A stretch of DNA of 64,000 nucleotides from Paenilisteria rustica (GCF_013820765.1 NZ_JABJVM010000015.1:1-64000), one strand, 5' to 3'; positions 45,580 to 54,502 are shown, counted from the stretch's first letter. Notes: generated by a model not told the origin, from the letters alone. Numbers and translations: made by a program.

Positions 45580-47052
45580 ATGAAATTGATTCAAATAGAC
45601 AAACACGATGCTCATTTTAAAATTGACGCTGCTTACCAGTTCGAGGCGATGCTTTTTTCGGAATGGAACGATATGGCGCTACATACGAAGAAAAATTATT
45701 GCCGTCTCGGTGTTTCATTTGATAAGGGCTTTCACACGGCTTTGTTGGAGCAAGAAGTCAATGGAAACGCGATGATACAGCCGAACGAGGATGGATTAGC
45801 GCTGAATGTGGAGAATTTAAATCGCTATTTGATACAGTCGCATAAGGAACGTGGGAAATTAGAAATCGAGGCGGATTCGGAAGTCATTGTTTTTGATACG
45901 CTTGGTTTTTATTTTGATGGAGAGGTTGTTTTGCCGCTTTATAGTGGGGAATTAAATCATGGGCGACGCATTATTGCACAGTTGGAACCTTCAGAAGTGG
46001 AGGAGCTCATCCAGCAATCTGGTGCGTATTTGGCAGATCAAGTTGGTGTGGATGGCGAATTTATCTATGGTTATTTCTCTTGTTTTGATAAGAAAATAAA
46101 ACATTATAATAGTTTACGTCATGCGAGTTCCACGTATTCGATGCTGGAATCCTATGAAGTGTCTGGCGATTCTAAAATTTTGCAGGCAGCTGAAAAGGCA
46201 TTGCGCTTTTTGGCTATTGACCTGATTCGGGAGCTGGAAAGCCGCGCTTATGTCATTGAACGCGATAACAATGAGATTAAGCTAGGCGCGAATGCAGCAG
46301 CGATTTTGGCTTTTTCGAAATATATGCAGGTGACTAACGATAACACCTATTTGGCGCTTTCGCAGAAATTAGCCAATGCAATTTGTGATCAACAACAGGA
46401 AGGTGGTCGGTTTATTCATGTTTTGGAATACCCAACCCTCGCAGTAAAAGACGCTTTTCGGATTATCTATTATGATGGAGAAGCTGTTTTGGGCTTGCTA
46501 CGTTTATATGATCTTGATCGTGATGCACGCTGGTTGGACGTTGCTACGAAAGCCTTTGATCATTTTATTGACAAAGAGTACTGGAAAAATCATGATCATT
46601 GGCTCAGCTACTGTACGAATGAAATAACGAAATACTTGCCGGAAGATCGCTATTTTGAATTTGGTTTAAAGAATGCTTCCGGTCGTTTGGATTTTATTCA
46701 CGATCGCGAAACAACATTTCCAACCTTTTTAGAGCTGACTGTGGCCACGCATGATATGTGCGAACGGATTGAGGCGGAAAACAAAGCTTATTTGCTCGAA
46801 GGTTTTAATCGGGAAAAATTAGAACGTACCATCGAAAAACGTGCGGATTATCAACTGAATGGTTTTTTCTATCCAGAACTGGCAATGTATTACAAAAATC
46901 CGGCGCGTATTCTGCATAGTTTCTTTATTCGCCACCATTCGTTCCGCGTTCGAATTGATGATGTGGAACATAATATTTCTGGCTACTGTCGCTATTTAAA
47001 CCGAATAACAAGCAGTTTGCCAGAAAAAAATAAAGAAAAAATGAAGCTGTAA
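45580..47052 (+). CDS. Putative six-hairpin (alpha/alpha barrel) glycosidase-like protein
   Basis: 490 residues, no signal peptide or membrane helix. After an N-terminal beta-rich region of about 140 residues come repeated helix pairs. Features include FDKKIKHYNSLRHASSTYSMLESYEVSGD, AILAFSKYM, DGEAVLGLLRLYDL, and WLSYCTNEITKYLPEDRYFEFG. The alternating pattern and aromatic/acidic loops suggest an alpha/alpha toroid as in glycan-active enzymes. Substrate and catalytic residues are unknown. Weak site AAAGTGGAG upstream. Confidence 0.6.
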   Translation: MKLIQIDKHDAHFKIDAAYQFEAMLFSEWNDMALHTKKNYCRLGVSFDKGFHTALLEQEVNGNAMIQPNEDGLALNVENLNRYLIQSHKERGKLEIEADSEVIVFDTLGFYFDGEVVLPLYSGELNHGRRIIAQLEPSEVEELIQQSGAYLADQVGVDGEFIYGYFSCFDKKIKHYNSLRHASSTYSMLESYEVSGDSKILQAAEKALRFLAIDLIRELESRAYVIERDNNEIKLGANAAAILAFSKYMQVTNDNTYLALSQKLANAICDQQQEGGRFIHVLEYPTLAVKDAFRIIYYDGEAVLGLLRLYDLDRDARWLDVATKAFDHFIDKEYWKNHDHWLSYCTNEITKYLPEDRYFEFGLKNASGRLDFIHDRETTFPTFLELTVATHDMCERIEAENKAYLLEGFNREKLERTIEKRADYQLNGFFYPELAMYYKNPARILHSFFIRHHSFRVRIDDVEHNISGYCRYLNRITSSLPEKNKEKMKL

Positions 47053-47063
47053 AGAAAAAACAC

Positions 47064-47092
47064 TTTACAAACAAATCCTTTACTGGTAATAT
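47064..47092 (+). promoter_or_regulatory. rpsP promoter
   Basis: TTTACA (47064-47069), 17-base spacer, TAATAT (47087-47092), followed by TGGAGG before rpsP. Confidence 0.55.
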
Positions 47093-47130
47093 ATATACTT
47101 GTGTAAGACTTTATGGAGGTGTATATATAA

Positions 47131-47403
47131 ATGGCAGTTAAAATTCGTTTAAAACGTATGGGTTCTAACAAGAAACCTTTCTACCGTATTCAAGTTGCAG
47201 ATTCTCGTTCTCCACGTGATGGCCGTTCAATCGAAACAGTGGGTACATACAATCCACTACTCAACCCGGCAGAAGTGAAAATCGACGAAGAAGCAGTTTT
47301 AAAATGGTTGCATAACGGTGCGAAACCATCTGACACAGTTCGTAACTTGTTGTCAAATGAAGGCATTATGGAAAAATTCCACAATTCAAAACTAGGTAAG
47401 TAA
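47131..47403 (+). CDS. rpsP: 30S ribosomal protein S16
   Basis: 90 residues, complete. Motifs [32 protein letters not shown] and YNPL. It starts the rpsP-khpA pair; ylqD-rimM-trmD follow after a repeat-filled gap. Confidence 0.97.
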   Translation: MAVKIRLKRMGSNKKPFYRIQVADSRSPRDGRSIETVGTYNPLLNPAEVKIDEEAVLKWLHNGAKPSDTVRNLLSNEGIMEKFHNSKLGK

Positions 47404-47411
47404 TAAAGGTC

Positions 47412-47648
47412 ATGGCTATGGAGGATTTAATTCTAACCATCGTAAAGCCTCTTGTTGATCACCAAGATGACGTTGTTGTCTCGGTGGAAGAGAGCGCTAC
47501 AAGCCTTCTTTATAAGTTATCAGTAAACAAAGATGATATGGGCCGTGTGATAGGCAAGCAGGGACGGATCGCGAAATCGATTCGTACCCTTGTCTACGCC
47601 TCAGGCAACCGTAGCGAGAAGAAAGTACGTCTCGAAATCATTGAATGA
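47412..47648 (+). CDS. khpA: KH-domain RNA-binding protein KhpA (YlqC)
   Basis: 78 residues. A single KH domain with the GRVIGKQGR loop near residue 46; family partner is KhpB/Jag. Eight bases after rpsP. MAMEDLI could also start at the second Met. Confidence 0.93.
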   Translation: MAMEDLILTIVKPLVDHQDDVVVSVEESATSLLYKLSVNKDDMGRVIGKQGRIAKSIRTLVYASGNRSEKKVRLEIIE

Positions 47649-47679
47649 CCGCCCCACATTAAATTGTGAGGTGGTTTTT
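47648..47679 (+). terminator. Terminator after khpA
   Basis: ACCGCCCCACA pairs with TGTGAGGTGGT (imperfect), then T5. It starts at the khpA stop codon. Confidence 0.75.
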
Positions 47680-47745
47680 GTTGTGGTTCTTATGAAGCGT
47701 AGTATGCTGAATTAGAACCTCAATATGCATGTGAACGCAGTGAGC
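47680..47745 (-). repeat. Repeat module D (reversed)
   Basis: GTGGTTCTTATGAAGC ... TTAGAACCTCAATATGC. The stem GGTTCT/AGAACC corresponds to GGCTCT/AGAGCC in the 24.0 and 40.4 kb copies. The adjoining 47746-47961 stretch holds a second degenerate GTATGCATGTGAACGCAG motif and no gene. Confidence 0.7.
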
Positions 47746-47961
47746 AGGTAATCCATTAGTGCTCTTAAATACAGAACAAGAACAAACTAATAGACGAATA
47801 AGAAGTCAGCAGACTAAGAGAACCCCAGTATGCATGTGAACGCAGCGCTGGGACTTATGGGTGAATAGTGATTGGTGTTTTTTCTGATGCTGGTTTCCAG
47901 TTTCTTTGAGTGGGGAGAAAGATTGGCTTTCTGTGATATCGCTTTTCGCGCCTCCGGATCC

Positions 47962-48149
47962 AGCTTCAAGAGCCAACCTCTCGGAAATTTCGCGGCCTCC
48001 GTAAAAGTCAAAAGAGGACTTTCACTGCGCCCTCTAACAATTAAATTGGTTGTCAGTCTCGCGCCGCTCTACTGCCTATTGACTCACAACATCAAACCAA
48101 ACGATGGTTTGAAAGCTCATCAACATAAACGTGCTCTTTCAGCTTTTCA
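47962..48149 (-). repeat. Structured repeat A, copy A7 (with internal insertion)
   Basis: Reversed copy with apical stem AAAGTC/GACTTT and 3' arm GAGAGGTTGGCTCTTGAAGCT on its strand. The 5' arm (GAAAAGCTGAAAGAG) is separated from the core by about 70 extra bases containing AACCATCGTTTGGTT, itself a perfect palindrome. A spurious small open frame on the plus strand covers it. Confidence 0.75.
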
Positions 48150-48151
48150 TG

Positions 48152-48160
48152 TGTTACAAT
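48152..48160 (+). promoter_or_regulatory. Extended -10 promoter of ylqD-rimM-trmD
   Basis: TGTTACAAT is an extended -10 (TGn plus TACAAT) 40 bases before the ylqD start and directly after repeat A7. No good -35 is seen, as expected for this promoter type. Confidence 0.5.
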
Positions 48161-48200
48161 AAAAGAAACACGCAATCACCGGATAAAAGGAGGGTTCCTC

Positions 48201-48587
48201 ATGAAAATTATCCAAAAAGTGACTGTGAAACAAATTCTTACGGAAAAAAGTAAAGAGAAATTGTTTCAATTCTACTTAGAACAACGGCAAACGTTACAAA
48301 AAGAAAGTGATCAGCTGCATTTTGAACAAAAAAAGATGGAGCACAAAAATAAGTTTAATCAAGAATCGGTAAATAGTTATTTTGCGAAAGAAATTGAAAT
48401 GCGGCAGGAGAAAGTAAAAATTATTGAATTCCAAGTCGAGCAGCTAGAAATTTTACCGATTGGAAGTGAAATCAAAGAGCGAGAATTGGAGGCAATCCTA
48501 GATGTTGCGGTTGGCGATGCTTGGGATGAGACCATTTTTGCGAAAACGATTGTAGTAAAAGATGATGTTATAATAGAAATACGCTAG
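48201..48587 (+). CDS. ylqD: YlqD family protein
   Basis: 128 residues. N-terminal [17 protein letters not shown], a charged coiled-coil centre (residues about 30-85, rich in Glu, Gln and Lys), and a C-terminal beta region ([22 protein letters not shown]). Function unknown. It sits between khpA and rimM in many bacilli. AAGGAGGG site. Confidence 0.88.
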   Translation: MKIIQKVTVKQILTEKSKEKLFQFYLEQRQTLQKESDQLHFEQKKMEHKNKFNQESVNSYFAKEIEMRQEKVKIIEFQVEQLEILPIGSEIKERELEAILDVAVGDAWDETIFAKTIVVKDDVIIEIR

Positions 48588-48597
48588 AGGTGAGAGC

Positions 48598-49116
48598 ATG
48601 GAGCAGATGTTTAATGTAGGAAAAATAGTGAATACACATGGTTTAATGGGAGAGATTCGCGTTATTTCGCAGACAGATTTTGCGGATGAGCGTTTTGCCG
48701 TAGGGAATGAGTTATTTTTATTCGCAAAGGATAGCAAGAAGCCTGAAAAACTGGTTATTAAGACGCATCGGAAGCATAAGAATTTTGACTTGTTGACGTT
48801 TGAGGGGATTATTGGTATTAATAATGTCGAGCGAATGAGGGACGGGATGCTGAAAGTGCCGGAATCGCAGCTTGGTGATTTGGAGGAAAACGAGTATTAT
48901 TTCCACGAGATTATTGGGTGTGAGGTGTACACGGAGGAAGGCGAACTACTCGGAACGATTAGTGAAATCTTGACGCCTGGCGCGAATGATGTGTGGGTCG
49001 TGCAGACGAAGGGCCAGAAAGACAAGCTGATTCCGTATATCGCGGACGTTGTGCAGTCGGTTAACATCAAGGATAAGAAAATCACGATTTCGGTCATGGA
49101 AGGATTGTTTGACTAA
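48598..49116 (+). CDS. rimM: Ribosome maturation factor RimM
   Basis: 172 residues. An N-terminal domain ([19 protein letters not shown]) and a C-terminal PRC barrel ([30 protein letters not shown]) bind S19 and assist 30S head assembly. The trmD ATG begins directly after the TAA. Confidence 0.95.
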   Translation: MEQMFNVGKIVNTHGLMGEIRVISQTDFADERFAVGNELFLFAKDSKKPEKLVIKTHRKHKNFDLLTFEGIIGINNVERMRDGMLKVPESQLGDLEENEYYFHEIIGCEVYTEEGELLGTISEILTPGANDVWVVQTKGQKDKLIPYIADVVQSVNIKDKKITISVMEGLFD

Positions 49117-49857
49117 ATGAAAATGGATGTTTTGTCAATTTTTCCAACGATGTTTGATGGCATGACGGGGAATTCGATTATAAAAAAAACAATTGAAAAA
49201 GGACTCGTGGATGTTTCTATTACGGACTTTCGGGAATATGCAGAAGGAAAGCATCAAACGGTTGATGATTATCCATATGGCGGCGGCGCTGGTATGCTTT
49301 TGAAGGCGCAACCGATTTTCTCGGCAGTGGAAGCGCTACGGGAAAGAACGCCAGACACGAAACCACGGATTATTTTGATGGATCCAGCTGGCAAACGATT
49401 CGATCAGAAATTGGCGGAGGAATTTGCGCAGGAGGAACATTTGATTTTTATTTGTGGTCATTATGAGGGCTATGATGAGCGGATTCGCGAGTTTTTGGTC
49501 ACAGATGAGGTTTCGATAGGTGATTATATTTTGACGGGTGGCGAAATTGGAGCGATGGCGATGATGGATAGTGTGATTCGTCTGCTTCCTGGGGCGCTTG
49601 GAAATGCGGATTCGGCAGTGACGGATTCTTTTTCTACAGGCCTGCTTGAGCACCCGCACTACACGCGACCAGCGCAGTTTCGCGATATGGAGGTTCCGGA
49701 AGTACTTTTAAATGGGAATCATAAATTGATCGAAGAATGGCGAGAACGCGAGTCATTGCGCCGTACATGGGAACGCCGACCAGACTTACTTGAAAGTTAT
49801 ACTTTATCTGACCAGCAGCAAAAATGGTTAGAGGAGATAAAAAAAGGAGTGGACTAG
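49117..49857 (+). CDS. trmD: tRNA (guanine-37 N1)-methyltransferase
   Basis: 246 residues, SPOUT fold with a trefoil knot. Motifs: [12 protein letters not shown] near residue 48, [10 protein letters not shown] near 113, and [11 protein letters not shown] near 133. Modifies G37 to prevent frameshifting. It abuts rimM. Confidence 0.96.
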   Translation: MKMDVLSIFPTMFDGMTGNSIIKKTIEKGLVDVSITDFREYAEGKHQTVDDYPYGGGAGMLLKAQPIFSAVEALRERTPDTKPRIILMDPAGKRFDQKLAEEFAQEEHLIFICGHYEGYDERIREFLVTDEVSIGDYILTGGEIGAMAMMDSVIRLLPGALGNADSAVTDSFSTGLLEHPHYTRPAQFRDMEVPEVLLNGNHKLIEEWRERESLRRTWERRPDLLESYTLSDQQQKWLEEIKKGVD

Positions 49858-49859
49858 GC

Positions 49860-50204
49860 ATGGGGATTTTTAAAAATGAAGAGGCTGAAAATCGGGATGA
49901 TGTGTTGAATCGTGATGTGGAATCGGTACTTGTATCGACTGGGCCAACAGCAGTAAACCACGATGTTGTACAGGTTGTTTTTGTTCGCAATTATGTGCAA
50001 GCGGAGGCGAAAGTAGGTTGGGCCGCGACGTCGGATTTCTCGGGTGTTGTTCGGGGATTGCAAGAACAGGCCCATGAGCTCGGCGGGGATGCGGTACTTA
50101 ACTGCCACTTCGAGGAACAGTTTATTCGAGAAGAAGATGGCAAACTACTCATGAGTCAACTTGGTTATGGAACGGTTGTCATGACGAAAATTACAAGATT
50201 TTAA
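49860..50204 (+). CDS. Small conserved protein, YbjQ/UPF0145-like (uncertain)
   Basis: 114 residues from ATG 49860, which has AAAAGGAG at a good distance and lies two bases after trmD; the frame is open from 49824. The C-terminal half (VVRGLQEQAHELGGDAVLNCHFE; GYGTVVMTK) recalls the heavy-metal-binding-like UPF0145 fold, where small helices precede a GA-DAV strand. The similarity is weak and the function unknown. Confidence 0.6.
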   Translation: MGIFKNEEAENRDDVLNRDVESVLVSTGPTAVNHDVVQVVFVRNYVQAEAKVGWAATSDFSGVVRGLQEQAHELGGDAVLNCHFEEQFIREEDGKLLMSQLGYGTVVMTKITRF

Positions 50205-50207
50205 TAG

Positions 50208-50254
50208 AAAAAACGAATGGAGAGCCAACGCGTGACGGTTCTCCATTCGTTTTT
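50208..50254. terminator. Bidirectional terminator
   Basis: AAAACGAATGGAGA pairs with TCTCCATTCGTTTT between convergent genes. Confidence 0.88.
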
Positions 50255-50957
50255 AGTTGAGGCGTTTTTTCGCACGTGCCACGGCTTTTTCGAGGAATGG
50301 CATTGGGTTTAGAATCATTTTTCCGTGGCCAACTGCGAGAATGCTCGGATCGTGAAGCATTATTTTTTCAGTGGAGGCGATGCCGGTTTCTAAATCCCAC
50401 GTTCCCATCGTCGGAAAAGGGAAGAAGGGACGCGTATCGCCCGCAACTGCAATGCCGCCTTGTGTTTGTAGCAAATCTCCGACAATGACGGCTTTGGTGC
50501 GATTATCAAAAAAGGAAATGGAGCCAGGCGTGTGACCGGGTGTTTCAATCACAGATAAGGAGCCAATCATGTCACCTTCTACAATTGTTTTGTCCACCTT
50601 GACCGGAAATATTTTCGGATAGGAACCTTTGATTGGTTTCTGGGCTTCAAACGCATACGTTGCTGGATTTTTGATTAGTTGTAATTCTCGGTTGGAGATC
50701 ATAATTTGCGCATCTGGATGGGCTTCTGCAATCGTTTGTAGCGACCCAATATGATCGCCGTGTGCGTGTGTCAAAATAATATACCGGAGCGGCAAGCCAG
50801 TGGCAGCGATGTGTTTTAAAATTTTGTTAGCGCTCATTGGTAAGGCTGTATCAATGAGTGTGAGGAAATCGCCGTCTGTTACTAAATAGCAGTTTACTGG
50901 GAATAGGAAAGGCAATGTGGTGAGTTGTGTGAGGTTATTTTGCGTCACCGTTTTCAT
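50253..50957 (-). CDS. Metallo-beta-lactamase-fold hydrolase
   Basis: 234 residues from ATG 50957 (MKTVTQNNLTQL); the frame runs further upstream to 51107 through the rplS promoter region and is unlikely to be used. The zinc-binding motif THAHGDHIG lies near residue 63, then GHTPGS near 143, and VGDLLQ and GHGKMI later. Glyoxalase-II/YflN-like group; substrate unknown. Divergent from rplS. Confidence 0.85.
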   Translation of the reverse strand: MKTVTQNNLTQLTTLPFLFPVNCYLVTDGDFLTLIDTALPMSANKILKHIAATGLPLRYIILTHAHGDHIGSLQTIAEAHPDAQIMISNRELQLIKNPATYAFEAQKPIKGSYPKIFPVKVDKTIVEGDMIGSLSVIETPGHTPGSISFFDNRTKAVIVGDLLQTQGGIAVAGDTRPFFPFPTMGTWDLETGIASTEKIMLHDPSILAVGHGKMILNPMPFLEKAVARAKKRLN

Positions 50958-51030
50958 ATTGGAGCACACCCTTTCTTTTTTGAAATAGCTAGCGTTATTA
51001 TACCATATTTTAGCCATCAAGAAAAAACCC

Positions 51031-51059
51031 TTTACACACCGTGATAAATGTGATAAATT
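51031..51059 (+). promoter_or_regulatory. rplS promoter
   Basis: TTTACA (51031-51036), 17-base spacer, TAAATT (51054-51059). Confidence 0.55.
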
Positions 51060-51154
51060 AGATGAGTAACTGGACAGATCCAGTTTTATAACGATGTTCC
51101 GCTTCATTACATATGTTGAATGAAAGAATGTCTGTTGGAAGGAGATGAAATGTA
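51060..51154 (+). ncRNA. Possible ribosomal protein L19 leader
   Basis: Between promoter and start codon lie two small potential hairpins (ACTGG...CCAGT and TTCATTACATATGTTGAATGA) upstream of a strong GGAAGGAGATG. Firmicute rplS leaders are known autoregulatory structures; the match here is judged by eye only. Confidence 0.4.
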
Positions 51155-51499
51155 ATGAATTTGTTAATCAATGAAATTACTAAAAGTCAATTAAATCCAG
51201 ACGTACCTAGCTTCCGTCCTGGTGATACTGTTCGCCTTCACGTGAAGGTTGTCGAGGGAACTCGCGAACGTATTCAGCTTTTTGAAGGTGTTGTAATCAA
51301 ACGCCGTGGAGCAGGAATCAGCGAAACTTTCACAGTTCGTAAAATCTCTTATAGTGTTGGCGTTGAGCGTACATTCCCTGTACACACACCGCGTATCGCT
51401 AAATTAGAAGTATTACGTCGTGGTAAAGTACGTCGTGCGAAATTGTATTACCTACGTGATCTACGTGGTAAAGCAGCTCGTATTAAAGAAATTCGTTAA
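51155..51499 (+). CDS. rplS: 50S ribosomal protein L19
   Basis: 114 residues, complete. Motifs: [36 protein letters not shown], and [21 protein letters not shown] at the C-terminus. Single-gene unit with its own terminator. Confidence 0.97.
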   Translation: MNLLINEITKSQLNPDVPSFRPGDTVRLHVKVVEGTRERIQLFEGVVIKRRGAGISETFTVRKISYSVGVERTFPVHTPRIAKLEVLRRGKVRRAKLYYLRDLRGKAARIKEIR

Positions 51500-51503
51500 T
51501 TAT

Positions 51504-51538
51504 AAAAAGACGGTCGGCATTGCGCTGATCGTCTTTTT
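51504..51538 (+). terminator. rplS terminator
   Basis: AAAAGACGGTCGGCA pairs imperfectly with TGCGCTGATCGTCTTTT. Confidence 0.8.
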
Positions 51539-51609
51539 ATATATCCCTTGCAAAAAAAGAACCAATCGCGTATTCTGATACTATCAAATAATGGAAAGGA
51601 AGTTAAACG

Positions 51610-52005
51610 ATGAAAAAGTTAATTCCTTATTTAACGACGGATCACTGTAAAGAAGCTGTAGCCTATTACCATGCCATTTTTGGAGGAGAAATTCAAAATT
51701 TTCAAATGTCAGATGGAATTCCTGGTTTTGAACAGTACCCTAATAAAGTCCTCCACGCAGAAATCGTCATTAACGAAAACTTGACACTCTACCTCAATGA
51801 TATTTTCCAAACACCGGTTACGGAGGGGAATAGCGTTATATTAGGCTTAGAGTTTGATTCAGAAGAAGAAATCACGAAAATCTATAAAGCACTTGCGGAA
51901 GAAGGTAGCATTGAAATGGAACTCCAAGAAGCTTTCTGGGGAGCCGTGCACGCGAAGGTTGTCGATAAATTTGGATTTAGTTGGGAACTGAATTGGGAGA
52001 AATAA
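51610..52005 (+). CDS. VOC-family (glyoxalase-like, PhnB type) protein
   Basis: 131 residues. PYLTTDHCKEAVAYYHAIFGGE at the N-terminus, then HAEIVINENLTLYLND and a C-terminal WGAVHAKVVDKFGFSWELN are typical of PhnB-type VOC proteins. Substrate unknown. AAAGGAAG site. The MITE begins two bases after the stop codon. Confidence 0.82.
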   Translation: MKKLIPYLTTDHCKEAVAYYHAIFGGEIQNFQMSDGIPGFEQYPNKVLHAEIVINENLTLYLNDIFQTPVTEGNSVILGLEFDSEEEITKIYKALAEEGSIEMELQEAFWGAVHAKVVDKFGFSWELNWEK

Positions 52006-52006
52006 G

Positions 52007-52232
52007 AATGAGTCTGAGACAAAACTCAAGATAAAGCAAAGCGCCCTCCCATTTCTTCGGGTAGGACGAAAAATTCTGCTTTATACAAATCGAGCGAAAG
52101 CGTTTGTATTCAGGGGATTTGGCGGAAGCCGGAAGCGGAGCATACTGGTGTATGTGAGAACCGGAAGTCCGCCAAATCCCCTGAATGCGAGCGCTTCTCG
52201 CCGATTTATCTGGGTTATGTCCCAGACCCATT
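52007..52232. mobile_element. MITE-like element (226 bp) with terminal inverted repeats
   Basis: The left end AATGAGTCTGAGACAAAAC matches the reversed right end AATGGGTCTGGGACATAAC at 16 of 19 positions. The interior folds into a long hairpin: CAGGGGATTTGGCGGA pairs with TCCGCCAAATCCCCTG, flanked by AAATCG-AGCG / CGCT-CGATTT-like arms. No coding capacity. It fills the space between the VOC gene and the stop codon of the HsdR-N-like gene. A relative of its left half lies at the araR terminator. Confidence 0.78.
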
Positions 52233-52238
52233 ATGCAT

Positions 52239-53300
52239 TTATTTATACGTTTCTAGTATTGGGACAATCTTATCCGCGTGATTGTAAATATCCAAGACTT
52301 CATTAATATCAATTGTTGTTTTTTCTTCATCATTTAGTGTGATAAATTTTCGACTATTATTCACGTGCAGTCTAAGTATCCATTTGCGAATATTATCATC
52401 CAAAATGATATTGAAGTACGAACGATTATCCCGGAAGAAAATACGGCTAGTATCAACGGTATCTTTTAAAAGAAGTTTGACAGTTGTAAATGCTTCAAGC
52501 TCTTCGTGAGTCGTTTCAATCTCAGCTTCCTCAGCCAAGGAATCTTGTAAAATTTCCTCTATCTCAACGGATGAACTCACATTATTGTTTAGTGCTGCAC
52601 TCAATTTATTGTTGACTTGATCCGAAATATATTGACGGAACCCGCGCTTGACAACGGGGGTAAACTTATCAATAACAGTCTTTGTTTTCATTCCTTCATA
52701 GACTTCATTAATGACAAATTTTACAAACTCTTCACTTGGATTATCAATTTCTTTTTCAATGAATTTCTTGATGTGTCCTAAGTACTTTAAGTCAGAGGCG
52801 TTTTTCGAAATGGCTTCCACATCGAAGTTATCCTTATGGAACTTAATAATTTCAGGAATTTGTACATCTTGCAAGTCTGTTAGCGAGAATGTGAAGAATG
52901 GGGTAGGGTCCATTTTGTTGGGAGCCTCTAAATCCGTATAAATACGATACTCATCACCATTCGTTAAGATTCCAAATTTTGCAGTTGTGGTACCAAAGTA
53001 TCTAAAAAGTTGCGAGTCGTGCTTTTTAAGCTGCTCATTAATTGATTTGGCTTCAATCAAAATCAAAGGCTTACCATCAGCCAAGATAGCATAGTCTACT
53101 TTTTCACCTTTCTTTATGCCTACATCCGCAATGAATTCTGGTGTGAATTCTAGCGGATTAAAGACATCATAGCCTAGTATTTGAAAAAAAGGCATGATCA
53201 AAGATGTTTTTGTGGCTTCTTCAGTGATAATGGATTCTTTCAGTTGCGTAATACGGTCTCCAAGTACTTTTACATTTGCGGTAAATTGGTCTTGTTCCAT
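52239..53300 (-). CDS. Stand-alone type I restriction HsdR N-terminal domain protein
   Basis: 353 residues. The N-terminal half matches the HsdR_N endonuclease domain (PD-(D/E)xK): KTSLIMPFFQILGYDVFNPLEF, then KVDYAILADGKPLILIEAKS with the Asp and Glu-x-Lys, and KFGILTNGDEYRIYTDLE. The C-terminal half is helical (residues about 160-260) then beta-rich (FFRDNRSYFNIILDDNIRKWI). No helicase motor, HsdM or HsdS is nearby. GGGAGC site before the ATG. Could be a solitary nuclease or a nucleic-acid-binding relic; role not established. Confidence 0.8.
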   Translation of the reverse strand: MEQDQFTANVKVLGDRITQLKESIITEEATKTSLIMPFFQILGYDVFNPLEFTPEFIADVGIKKGEKVDYAILADGKPLILIEAKSINEQLKKHDSQLFRYFGTTTAKFGILTNGDEYRIYTDLEAPNKMDPTPFFTFSLTDLQDVQIPEIIKFHKDNFDVEAISKNASDLKYLGHIKKFIEKEIDNPSEEFVKFVINEVYEGMKTKTVIDKFTPVVKRGFRQYISDQVNNKLSAALNNNVSSSVEIEEILQDSLAEEAEIETTHEELEAFTTVKLLLKDTVDTSRIFFRDNRSYFNIILDDNIRKWILRLHVNNSRKFITLNDEEKTTIDINEVLDIYNHADKIVPILETYK

Positions 53301-53433
53301 TTTTATTTCGCTCCCTATTCTAATCTATTTTTGGAAAGTGCTATGTAAGGCCTCCTCATTCATTATAAAAGCTAGTATAATTATATCATGGAATACACAT
53401 TTTTACATATCTTAGGTGGAGGAGAGAAATAAA

Positions 53434-53679
53434 ATGTATATATTAACAGGTCACAACAACCATATCACGGTCGAAAATCAATCAGGCCAACACTTCCAAT
53501 TAAACGGCGAACTCGTCCGTGGAGGCTTCATCGCAGACCCGACTTCCATCCGAAACTGGCATAAAGCGGACGAACTAACACCAATCCCCCAGCCTGAAAA
53601 AGACGAAATCATGGCGCAAATTATGCAACAAACCATCCACAGCCCATTCAAAATCCTTTTCTCTGAGCCGGGAATTTGA
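53434..53679 (+). CDS. Small Imm74-like immunity protein (orphan)
   Basis: 81 residues from ATG 53434 (GGAGGAG upstream). The pattern ITVEN....FQLNGELVRGGFIADPTSIRNW, then EKDEIMAQI and a closing FKILF resembles the Imm74 polymorphic-toxin immunity family: a small beta-rich protein with a GEL-GGF-SI-W core. No toxin gene is adjacent. Family assignment is by recalled pattern only. Confidence 0.55.
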   Translation: MYILTGHNNHITVENQSGQHFQLNGELVRGGFIADPTSIRNWHKADELTPIPQPEKDEIMAQIMQQTIHSPFKILFSEPGI

Positions 53680-53754
53680 AAAAGTTTCAGAAAGTCCTTG
53701 AAAAGCATCCGAAACTTTGATATGATAAGTCTCGTAGTCGAATGAGTAGGTGAT

Positions 53755-53784
53755 TTGACATATGCAGTCTAGCCGTGGTACAAT
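53755..53784 (+). promoter_or_regulatory. infC-rpmI-rplT promoter
   Basis: TTGACA (53755-53760), 18-base spacer, TACAAT (53779-53784). Confidence 0.75.
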
Positions 53785-53785
53785 A

Positions 53786-53986
53786 ACTTCTGGTTAATGA
53801 ATGACAAGAAAGAAGGAGCATCCCGCTTCTCGCCTCGTAAATGTATTTTTGCAGGCAAAGAATTGGAATTATAATTCACGTATGACGTATGTGAATTTTC
53901 TGATGTGCGGGTTTGTAATGAAACCGGCGCTTTTTTTATGCGTACTTTCACTTGTTATGAGTAATAATTTATGGAGGTGGCTCACC
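53786..53986 (+). ncRNA. L20-type leader of infC-rpmI-rplT with attenuator
   Basis: About 200 bases of untranslated leader. It has a hairpin AATTCACG/CGTATGTGAATT (about 53873-53899) followed by an intrinsic terminator (53905-53938: GCGGGTTT/AAACCGGC and T7). In Bacillus the same position is an L20-binding attenuator. An open frame from 53801 crosses it in the infC frame but is not expected to be translated. Confidence 0.65.
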
Positions 53987-54502
53987 ATTAGCAAAGACAT
54001 GTTGGTAAACGATGGGATTCGTGCACGTGAATTAAGATTGATTGATCAAGACGGCGAACAGCTTGGTGTAAAAACAAAAGCTGAAGCACTTGAAATTGCG
54101 GAGAAAGCCAATTTGGATGTTGTTCTAGTTGCACCGACAGCGAAACCGCCAGTAGCCCGTATTATGGACTATGGTAAATTCCGCTTCGAGCAACAGAAGA
54201 AAGACAAAGAAGCTCGCAAGAATCAAAAAATCATCGTAATGAAAGAAGTTCGTTTAAGTCCTACGATTGACGAACACGATTTCGATACGAAACTACGTAA
54301 CGCGCGCAAGTTCCTTGAAAAAGGCGATAAAGTAAAATGCTCTATCCGCTTTAAAGGGCGTGCGATTACCCATAAAGAAATCGGTCAAAAGGTGCTTGAC
54401 CGTTTTGCGAAAGAGTGCGAAGACCTTTGTACAATTGAGCAAAGACCAAAAATGGACGGACGTTCAATGTTCTTAGTCCTAGCGCCAATTCAAGAGAAGT
54501 AA
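53987..54502 (+). CDS. infC: Translation initiation factor IF-3 (ATT start)
   Basis: 171 residues. The start is the rare ATT at 53987 ([19 protein letters not shown]), nine bases after GGAGG, as in other bacterial infC genes where it permits autoregulation. N domain, linker ([13 protein letters not shown]) and C domain ([30 protein letters not shown]). A GTG/ATG start upstream would add residues foreign to IF-3. Confidence 0.94.
   Translation: MSKDMLVNDGIRARELRLIDQDGEQLGVKTKAEALEIAEKANLDVVLVAPTAKPPVARIMDYGKFRFEQQKKDKEARKNQKIIVMKEVRLSPTIDEHDFDTKLRNARKFLEKGDKVKCSIRFKGRAITHKEIGQKVLDRFAKECEDLCTIEQRPKMDGRSMFLVLAPIQEK

Noticed and set aside
47872-48162. 96-codon plus-strand frame across repeat A7
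   Set aside because: Antisense to repeat A; shares residues such as SFKSQPLG with the A3 frame only because both read the same repeat.
50958-51107. N-terminal 50-codon extension of the metallo-beta-lactamase-fold gene
   Set aside because: It covers the rplS promoter region, is Ser/Cys-rich without family similarity, and the homology starts at ATG 50957.
53801-53986. Upstream extension of infC to ATG 53801
   Set aside because: It reads through the leader terminator and gives a Cys/Leu-rich peptide unlike IF-3; ATT 53987 has the ribosome-binding site and family N-terminus.
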